DNA of 64,000 nucleotides, from assembly GCF_008831285.2 (NCBI RefSeq), contig NC_045146.1:11604972-11668971 (forward strand), given 5' to 3'. Made by a program: the position numbers and the translations under genes. The notes beneath the pieces are model-generated. The model was not told where the DNA came from. It did no database searches and was given only the letters and a program-made list of their open reading frames with translations. Of the stretch, positions 56,069 through 64,000 are shown one piece after another. Source of the DNA: Nymphaea colorata. Lineage: Eukaryota; Streptophyta; Magnoliopsida; Nymphaeales; Nymphaeaceae. How positions within the stretch are numbered: position 1 is the stretch's first letter; each line of letters starts with the position of its first letter.

Positions 56069-59000
56069 TTACATGTACACTTTTCCTAGACTTAAATGCT
56101 TTGAAGGGCCGCCCATGGCCCTAACATAAGCAAGGGGCAAAGATAATAACTTCCTTGACTTCTTCACATATGCTCTCTTTGTGAAGTTGTCATAGTCGTT
56201 AGCTTCAATCGAGTCAAGTATCTGCCTGTATAAAAGCAAAGAAGCCCATACCTGCAAACCAGTGCAACATCAAATTATGAGTTAGATAAGCAAACAGAAA
56301 TGAGTTAAGCGAGCAAGCAGATAGATGAAATTGACAGTTTTCACTTTTAATCATGCAAATGTGGTATAAGATTACACCAAACAAAGTGTGATAGAGCATG
56401 ACTAATTTAGTCTCATATCTTTCACAATATTTCATTTGACAGTGTCAGAGGTGGGTCATATTTGATAATAGTTGAGTTCAGTAGTGGAGTCCCACTGTGA
56501 GGCTCATTTTTGAACAGACCGTTGAACGCATGAACAGTATGTTTGATACATGACCTACATGTCAGTGCATTACAGACCTTATGCTTATGTCTAAAGAGCG
56601 CCACATGAACAGTATACATGATGCATGACCACTAAAACTCAAATACAAAAGTCACTAAATCATGAAGAATTAACATCAAAGACAGAGAGCATGGAATCCC
56701 TAACTGGGAAAAGATAATTAAGCCTCAGACACTCACGTGAGGCAGTAAACTGAAACTGAAGAAAGTTGACTTGTTTTATAAAATGACAAACAATCAAGAC
56801 AATATCATTGGAATTACTGTAACGAAATCCAACCATATGGAAAAAATTCTAATGTTTCAACTAGGAGCAGAAAATATTATGTATTCTCCTCTAGCAATTT
56901 CACATAAACTTACAGTCTAAGACCCTGATCTTACCGGCCATCTGCTAGCAGGGCTAAGCTCTGAAACTCCTTGCTCAGCTTCAGCAAAGAACTTCCTAGC
57001 TCTTTGGATCTGTTGTTTCATGAAGATCCTCCATTTATCTGTTACTTTTCCTTCAAATATATCTTCATCTGACAGTCCTGCTTGTGCTAGTTCATCCTGA
57101 GGGAGATAAATTCTTCCACGTCTTGCACTGGACAATAGTAGAACAAAGGAAGAAGCTCAGAAAATTAGAATAGCTACAGCAGAATAGCTACACTTAATTC
57201 AACTCAGAAGATGGATGGTACTGAGATCACTCTCAAATAAGGCCCTAATCAGTCCAAATGTTCTGACACTAAATTGTATGCAATCAGGCATTCTAAACTT
57301 ACTCTTCTCCAACATCTCTAAGTATATTTGTGAGCTGATTTGCAATCCCAAGTGCTAATGCAGCACTATATACTTTCTCTGTTGGCATCTGTGAGTCAGT
57401 ATCGATGCCCATCACAGGGACACTCATCAGACCTACAGTTCCAGCAACATAGTAGCAGTACAGATAGAGTTCATCAAAATTCATGTATCTTGACTTTCTT
57501 AGGTCCATCCTCATTCCTTCAATCATGTCCTTGAACGGCTGAAAGACAAAACAGCAGATAAATTACTCAAGTGCAACAAAACCAAGCCGGACAACTGGTG
57601 GACTTCTAATATTGGCCTAGAGCACTAGTCCCAGCACTAGATTGTCAGCGATATTGCAGTTTTATGACAATTACATCTATGTGAACACAGGAGAGATGGT
57701 TCAGGAAGCATTCACTGATACCTAATTAATACGAGTAGTTGATAATGCATGGAAAAGATTTGGACGTTAATTGTGATGAGAATGCTAAGAAACCCCAACA
57801 AATAATCATTTATCACCAAAAAAACAGGTTATGATGAGGTAGTGGAATGTGAGATATCAGGAGGCATTGTAAACAATCAACTGAAGAGACTGGTAACTGT
57901 GAATTTATTATGAAAATGAACCATCAGGAAGATAATGAGATTGGAACCACTGCAAGGTTTGACTGAACCAATGATAGCAGAAAGGGCAACCCAACTACAG
58001 ATGTGAAATCTAACTCCTCTCTTTAGAAAATCTTGAAAGCCCCTTATTTCTGAAAGAGGGAGCCAAGGAAACAAACTTTACCTGGACGTCAACAGGAAAT
58101 TTGGAAACTGTATCAGCCAAAGCCGCATCGAGCATATCATAGGGACGTCCTTCAAAGAGATCATTGAGCCTTCCTCCCCATCTATCTAAGGCTGTTGGTG
58201 TTACATGTGCAGCATTTGGCCCATCTACAAGCTCATCTGTTCTCCTGCACCACACTGCAAATGGCCTTTGGATGAGCAACACCGGTGAATGCTGAGAGAA
58301 TCTAAATTCTAAAATCAAGCAGGTGGTCGTTATGATTTCACACGTGCAATTTTGGATCGAATGAAGGAGATGAAAGTTACAAAAACCTGGTGAAGAAAAG
58401 GAAGAAATTTAAGAAGCCCATAAACTCAGTAGCAGGAAAGTATTGGGTTGGTCTGTTTGTCCAAGCATATGTGAAAACGCACTGTTTTCTGAGGTGTCCA
58501 CAATCAGATTCCTTGGAAAGCGTAATATATGAATGCAGTTCACTAACAGCGAATTACTTAAGATACCCAACCCGAAGCAAGAGATATGATGTTTCAAATG
58601 ATCAAGGATGGAGCGCGTTATCTTACCTTGCACAAATATGATGCTTCGCTCCATCTTATAACGTATGTCTATGACAACAAATGTTCTTTTTTTCGAAATT
58701 GATTCATGAAAAGAGTGGCTGTGCTTCGATGTTAAGTTTGCAGACCATTTAATTGACTGGGTGGGACCAATTAACGGAAAACATCAGTATCATCATCTTA
58801 TAGAGCTTTGGCGCAAGTGAAATAATAGAACTAAAATGGTTACCATAGATTGCCCAGATAGCCCTTCTTCTCTCTGGAGTCATCAACAACGTTCCTGAAT
58901 TTAGAATTCCAGTCAATTTTGTGACCAAAGAATCTTCCAACAGTAATTAAGACATTGATTTAAGAAGGGGACAAGGAAAAACTAACCCAGGTAAAACGTC

Positions 59001-59425
59001 TTGGCGTACTCTGCACAGATTTCCCCACAACGCTCATAGGCTTCATCCAACAGATCCAAATTTCCATCAACAATCCGTTCTTGCCTGGATTCCGTCACTC
59101 TTTCGGGCCTCACCTTCTCTTTCACTAAGGAAGCCTGCCTAAGGACCACATCAGCTATTCTCTTCTCTGAAGAAAGTGCCATTTTCTCTGCCGGGTTCAC
59201 AACCAAACTCGATAAAACTCGGAAGCTTCCATGGTTTCCAGTCTTAAGAGAAAGGGACTCGAAGAAGAACTTCAATGCGGACTTCCTTTGGTTGAACCCT
59301 CCAATAAAATTTGAACTCCAAGACCCATGAAGGGACTTAGAGTTCTCCTGCCTTCTGCCCTCCGATGACCTGAGGATGCTGGAAATCTCAGTGGGTGAAG
59401 CAACCCAGAGTGAAGCCACAGGCAT
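56069..59425 (-). CDS. PSY: Phytoene synthase, plastid carotenoid entry enzyme
   Basis: It condenses two geranylgeranyl diphosphates to 15-cis-phytoene, the first committed and usually rate-limiting carotenoid step, in plastids. Six exons were read as complement(56069..56251, 56935..57127, 57303..57538, 58082..58254, 58844..58894, 58987..59425), giving 424 residues, the usual size. The start [11 protein letters not shown] matches the family's conserved N-terminus; the first 70-80 residues form the transit peptide. Both catalytic aspartate motifs are intact: DELVD (170-174) and DVGED (296-300, split by intron 4), with [14 protein letters not shown] before the first and [18 protein letters not shown] after the second. 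The C-terminus ends SLGKVYM. The tiny 51-bp exon 2 and the phases fit the conserved plant PSY structure. No frame-breaking changes were seen. Which PSY paralogue this is cannot be told from the sequence alone. Confidence 0.97.
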
Positions 59426-59476
59426 TCTGGTAGTTTCTTGATCCCAAGATCCTACTCTTGCTCCTTTCAAAGGACT

Positions 59477-59491
59477 TTACTCTGATTGCAT
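59477..59491 (-). promoter_or_regulatory. Minimal upstream ORF in the PSY leader
   Basis: In the expected PSY leader, ATG CAA TCA GAG TAA forms a four-codon upstream frame that ends about 51 bases before the PSY start. Plant PSY leaders are known to control translation; whether this uORF is in the mature mRNA is unknown. Confidence 0.4.
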
Positions 59492-59759
59492 AAAAAGCAA
59501 AAGTTTAAGAAGCTCCCACACTAGAAAAGACCCCTCTCAGTGGACTACAAATGGAGAGCTCAGCAGAGCAAGCCAGAAACTCAGGAAAACAAGCGTCCTC
59601 AACTCGTTTGGCTTCTGCCAGGAAGTTGGAGAACCCGTATTTCAAGACAATAAGAAGAGGTGTGTCAACAAGCAGGAGCCAGAACTTCAACGATAAGCAG
59701 AGTTTAGGAATCACCAACTTGGTCCCGAATATGCGTTTGTGCGGTAGGCATGTGTTCTC

Positions 59760-60140
59760 TCCTTATAAAAACGAGCGCCACTTATGTGAACCACACCCTT
59801 TGTTCATCGAATCGATCAGAGAATTCTGTGGTCGAAACTCTGGATAGTCTGCGACTGTCTTATTGTGCTGCACTTTTTCTTTCATTTTTCATTGCTAGAA
59901 ATTCTGGGGAGAGAGAAGATCACATCGTCTCCATGGTTGAGGGGATTACGGTGTATCCACGATTGCGTATGAGAATCTGCCACGTCCAATAAAGCATCCA
60001 GTGTTCGTGGTCTGCTTATCTTCAGTGTCCAACACTGACCGGGCCCCTCCAAAAAGCAATTTTGTCGTCCCCTTCGGCCGTTGGGACGACCGTGGACCGC
60101 CGTCCTCAGTGGCGCGTGCCCCAGAGCTTAGCCACGTGCC
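59760..60140 (-). promoter_or_regulatory. PSY promoter region with TATA-like and G-box elements
   Basis: Reading the minus strand, a TTTTATAAGG TATA-like box sits at 59761-59770, about 340 bp upstream of the ATG. An ACGTGGC word next to an inverted CCAAT box lies at 59979-59990. A perfect G-box CACGTG lies at 60133-60138 in a GC-rich patch. PIF and HY5 factors bind G-boxes in the Arabidopsis PSY promoter, so light control is plausible here; that is inferred by analogy. Confidence 0.45.
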
Positions 60141-62619
60141 CTTGACCACCGCTAACTCCATTAATGAAGTGGACGATGATATTCAAATGACATTACACAG
60201 ACATCTATTATCAAAGCGAATCTCCTTTTCAAGTTCACCCTAAACTAAAAGTCCCTTTAAACTAGATAAATATGTTTCAATATATGTGAGAATCTCATGG
60301 CTAAAAGTGGTACAAACCATTGCTGAGTTGATAAATATCTGTAATGTCTAACTGTGAGGAACAGAATTCTTAACTTTTAGTCTATCTAACATCTGGTAGA
60401 TTTGATATATATGTATATGATACCAAATAAACTTTCTTTCCTTTGGCTAATATTTTCTTGTGAGGTAACTTTACAATTTGCTGAAAACTTATATTTAGGT
60501 AAGCAATGAGCGTAGCAAAGGTATCTTACTGTGTTCATTTTGATGCTTAGCAGTCGTCATCGCTTGGCTTTTGAGAAAAAGTTGGTCTCCACGTTGACGA
60601 TAAAGCATAGGCGCGCGTGAGAGGGAAAAAAAAAAAGAATATGTAACCGTAACGTCCTGTATTAATCATGTTTGGGAGAATTAAAAACGCAAACTCTTAA
60701 TGGCAACAGTAACATGCCTATTAACATTTTATAGAAATCGGCGCGAGTCGAAATCAAATAGCATATTTTTTTAAAACTCCATTTAAGGAGGGCACATGGC
60801 ATATTTCCGTAATCTTCTTATGATCTTTTATATTTTACTTTTCCTTAGTTTTATTTCTTTCTTTCTTTCCTGGTCTCTAAATTTTACTTAGAAAACATGG
60901 TTTTCTTCGAGTGCCCTGTTTGTTCACAATCAACTCCAACTCCTATTCAGTTCAAAGCTCAGGCGAATCGTTTAGCTCTCCTGTCGGGTTAAAAAGGGAT
61001 AAGATAGCATTGAATTAGAGCGCACTTTACTTTTTTTCAACTGATTGAAGAAGCTGGTAGGTGGTGTACCGTCAAAGGTGCCATTAGATGAGGACTAAAA
61101 GTTGTCACCATTGAAGGGATTTAAAGGAAGCCGACGAATCTAAATGGCAGGTAGCGTTTAGCATCATTACGAAAATGAAGTAATTTGGCTGTTGTTTTCT
61201 TCTCGTTGAGTTCATCTTATAACACGTATCATCCGTCTTTTAACAGATGCCACCCGGCCAAACTTGGTGCCTAGACCTGCTGGAACCAGGCAGACCATCA
61301 AGCGGCCGGAAACAATGGCGACGCCCGCCGGCGATTCATAGACTAAGGAAAATAACGTTAACAATATACTTGTGTTTCACTTCGACTGCGGAAGTGGCTC
61401 CCAATTAACTTCCATATCACTGGGAAATGATGTACAGAAAGAAACCTATATTATTTTAACTTGATAATTCAGAAATTATAAAGCAAAGATATACATGTGG
61501 AATAGGAAAGCAATTAACATGGTTTTGTTCTGTTATTTATCTGTGAAAACAGAATCGCCCTTGAAAACTTCTTTTGAGTTTGGAGAGATCGAATTTCATG
61601 TCAAAATAGTTGGATCCTGTCATGTTTCTTCTTGCTATCTAATATTTTTATCTACTCTCTGGATCCAACGGTATATGATATCACTCAGGAAGAGGATCTG
61701 ACAGAGCATACTGAGATCCAACAGTTGGATGCAGTGCCGGCTCAAGCACGATTGTAGCATTCTTTATGCAGTTAAATATAATAGTAGAAATACTAGACGT
61801 AGTGATTGAGAGCTACAAGTCCGCTGGAAAATATGAAAAATGTCGCTACTGACACAACGTAAACAACTTTTAGACTTTTTCTCTCATCGCATTCGCCGGC
61901 CTTGATGCTGCTTTTTTTTTTTTTGCCCTTTTTTTTAGTTTGGTTTCTCTCTTCCTTCTTCCTGACGTTCTCCATTCCTCTTGTCATTGTCTGCATCAGG
62001 AGGAAATGGTGGGAAGAGGGAGGAAGAACGTCAAGGAGAGGAAGATGAGTGAATGAATATATAGTCATTGTTAAAACTTTTAACACTTTTGTTAAAAATA
62101 CAATAAACGGTTACTACACCATAAACCATTATTTAATGTCCATGTAGTTAGAAACTTTTAACGATGGTTTTACATATTTAGGCATTTAGTGATACTTTAC
62201 ATGCCGTTGATTTCGGGGTCTGATTGTGTCGATCATGTTCAACTAACCAGATGTCGCTGAATTGGACCTGGATTTGGTTTCGAGTTCAGATGGACCTGAA
62301 CTTTTACATGCCATTGGATCTCGATGTCCTTCAGACTTAGATATCCATCCGATCCGGTAAGCCCTGTATCCAAATTAAATGGGATCACGAATTGAATCTG
62401 GTTTTCTCATCAAAACTCCATCAGTCGGGTTCATATTAGAGTCGTGGAATTATATTCAGACCATTGACGATCCAAGTCTAACCCAGAGAAAACCCGACCC
62501 GAACTGTTTAAAGGAACTCGCGGTGGCGGGTGCATAGCCGTTACAAGGCGCCCGCCGTTCTTTGCTTAGTAGGGTTCTTGGCTTCGTGGTGTGGGGGAGG
62601 GGAGAGAGAGAGAGAGAGA
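60141..62619. other. Intergenic region between PSY and the THUMP gene
   Basis: No gene is supported. Frames such as the lysine-rich 97-codon minus-strand ORF at 61793-62086 show no domain. A stretch at about 62.2-62.46 kb is rich in GGATC/GAATTGGA-type words, like degenerate transposon ends. The final 20 bases are a (GA)n run directly before the THUMP ATG. Confidence 0.5.
62600..62619 (+). repeat. (GA)n tract abutting a start codon
   Basis: About ten GA units end at the A of the start codon context GAGAATGGCGG. The tract is in the 5' leader of the THUMP gene. Confidence 0.9.
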
Positions 62620-63979
62620 ATGGCGGACAACTTCTCCAGCGAGGAGAGAGCAACGCCGGAAGCCGGTTCCGAGGAAAAGAAGGAAAATGACGGGGACGAC
62701 TTCCGTGAGCAGATGGGATCCGCAGCGCAGGAGAGGGATTCCGAGGAAAGAGGGGAGGAGATGACGCCGTGGGAGCAACACTCGTCAGTAATCAGCATTC
62801 CCCGCTTCGATTACGAGGCCCCCACCGCCATTCTTGAGCACTCCCATTCTGGTTTCCTCGTCACCTGCACCATCAGTACCATCCGCGCCCTCTTGCTCTC
62901 TCTCTCTTTCTCTTTCTTGAATTCTATGTCCGAAAAGGGTCTTGGGGTACTGTCTAGCTAGGTCTGAAGGCCTCACCGGAAATTCTTGTTTCCTTTCCCG
63001 TTTTCTTCTATGCGTTACTTTAGGTTCTCTTTCCCCCCGTGCAGAGAAATTAATGGCATCGTTCCATTATTTGTGAAACGAATTTACCGTAACAAGTGTA
63101 AGCGAAACTTAGTCTGAAAGAGTATATTTTAGTGCGCGAAGAATATAAGTAGGCAGACACTAGGTAGCTTAGATTACAAGGACCGATATGTAGCAATTAG
63201 TATGTCTTGGACACATCATGGTCAAAAGACGGCCGATACTACAAGGATACGTATGCATATACACACACCGGCTATATCTAAGGATGTATCTCCCTTATAG
63301 CTTCTGTTTATTGTCTCTTCTCTAGTTATATGTTTCTTACATATGGGATGATTTTTCTTGCTCTTTGTTGGGTTATCATCTGCCTAGATCGTTCGTTTGC
63401 GTGAATTAAGATAATGGTTCCAAGAATAGCTAGGGGTCGAAAAATACAACTCGCATAAACCATTAAAGAGTGCGTTTTATGGCTTAGTTCTACTGATGGA
63501 AAATGAATTGGTAGAAACATATTATATTGTTCTCCTCATTGAGAACGTAAGCACACTGCATTTGACTTGGAGTGACGTCAAGGTCTTCATGTACGTCACT
63601 CGTGCCATGTACCTCTTTGAAATTCAAATTCGAGTGACTGGCTTAAGGCTTGAATGTAATATCATGAGCTTGCTTTATCCAACGAAATTGTGAGTCCTCC
63701 AATTGATTACAGAGATCTATTACAGAGATCTGGTTCTTTCTGTCAATTCGTCTTTTTCTTTTCCTGCTAAGTTTAAAGTATTTTTATCGCCTGGAATTAG
63801 TTTCCTTGACTGTTTTTGCTTCCATATATGTGTTGGGCAGCTGGAAAGGACCTTTTATTCTATGGTTTCTTTTTTCTTTTTCTAATTGTACCAAAAAACG
63901 GCTGGCGTCTGATGATGTATCATTTTGCTCAGAACGGGAGAAAAGTGCCACTAAAGAAGCCATTGCCCTCCTTGAAAAG
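62620..63979 (+). CDS. THUMP-domain protein (TAN1/THUMPD1-like), 5' part only
   Basis: THUMP proteins of this type help the NAT10/Kre33 acetyltransferase modify tRNA; the plant members resemble Arabidopsis At5g12410. Exon 1 (62620-62875) opens MADNFSSEE, has a charged low-complexity segment, then ISIPRFDYEAPTAILEHSHSG and FLVTCTI. Intron 1 is 62876-63932 (GTACC...CTCAG). Exon 2 (63933-63979) continues KREKSATKEAIALLEK and ends at an AAG|GT donor, phase 0. About 101 residues are visible; the rest, including most of the THUMP domain, lies beyond the right edge. The ATG is in good context (GAATGGC). The family assignment rests on the PRFDY...SGFLVTCTIKREKSATKE signature recalled from plant homologues, without a search. 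Confidence 0.82.
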
Positions 63980-64000
63980 GTTCGATAAGAAAAATTATCC

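Noticed and set aside
59426-59470. N-terminal extension of PSY from 59470
   Set aside because: The codon at 59470 is TTG. The ATG at 59425 matches the conserved PSY start MxVA-LWV-SP.
59505-59717. 70-codon minus-strand frame upstream of PSY as a long uORF
   Set aside because: Its first codon is TTG; no ATG supports it. Only the four-codon ATG uORF at 59477-59491 remains.
59551-59847. 98-codon plus-strand frame in the PSY leader/promoter
   Set aside because: It has an ATG but no recognisable content and is antisense to the PSY leader; likely chance.

Overview
The window is nuclear DNA from a flowering plant. It has intron-containing genes with short GT-AG introns, long AT-rich intergenic stretches, many (CT)n, (AT)n and (GT)n microsatellites, degenerate transposon remnants, and a plastid rpoB fragment inside a nuclear intron. 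The proteins belong to land-plant families: INDETERMINATE DOMAIN zinc fingers, phytoene synthase, a phi-class GST, a plant PF03407 glycosyltransferase and a THUMP protein. I cannot name the species. Exon coordinates below come from reading splice sites and reading frames by eye, with no transcript data.

Layout. 1-5.7 kb: an IDD-type C2H2 transcription factor gene on the minus strand (1239-4432) and its upstream region. 5.7-29.3 kb: a gene-poor interval with microsatellites, a two-copy dispersed repeat (about 14.44-14.83 and 22.63-23.06 kb), a MITE-like inverted-repeat element (18.46-18.75 kb) and two GC-rich promoter-like islands (15.42-15.67 and 24.54-25.15 kb). 29.3-32.0 kb: a second IDD gene on the plus strand with the same three-exon structure, facing away from the first. 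32-39 kb: another gene-poor interval with transposon tails. 39.27-39.54 kb: a 60-residue two-exon protein gene with no long ORF in either exon. 42.8-49.1 kb (minus): a type II membrane glycosyltransferase gene. 51.8-54.2 kb (plus): a GSTF gene of the anthocyanin-ligandin type. 56.1-59.4 kb (minus): a complete six-exon phytoene synthase gene. 62.6 kb to the right edge (plus): the first two exons of a THUMP-domain protein gene that runs out of the window.

The genes do not form an operon-like system. Three things stand out. Both IDD genes splice their first intron with a GC-AG donor that overlaps a competing GT donor four bases downstream. The hidden 60-residue membrane protein reads cleanly across a 91-bp intron. 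A flavonoid-pigment GST and the entry enzyme of carotenoid synthesis lie tail to tail 1.8 kb apart. No CRISPR array, tRNA, rRNA or recognisable microRNA precursor was seen.
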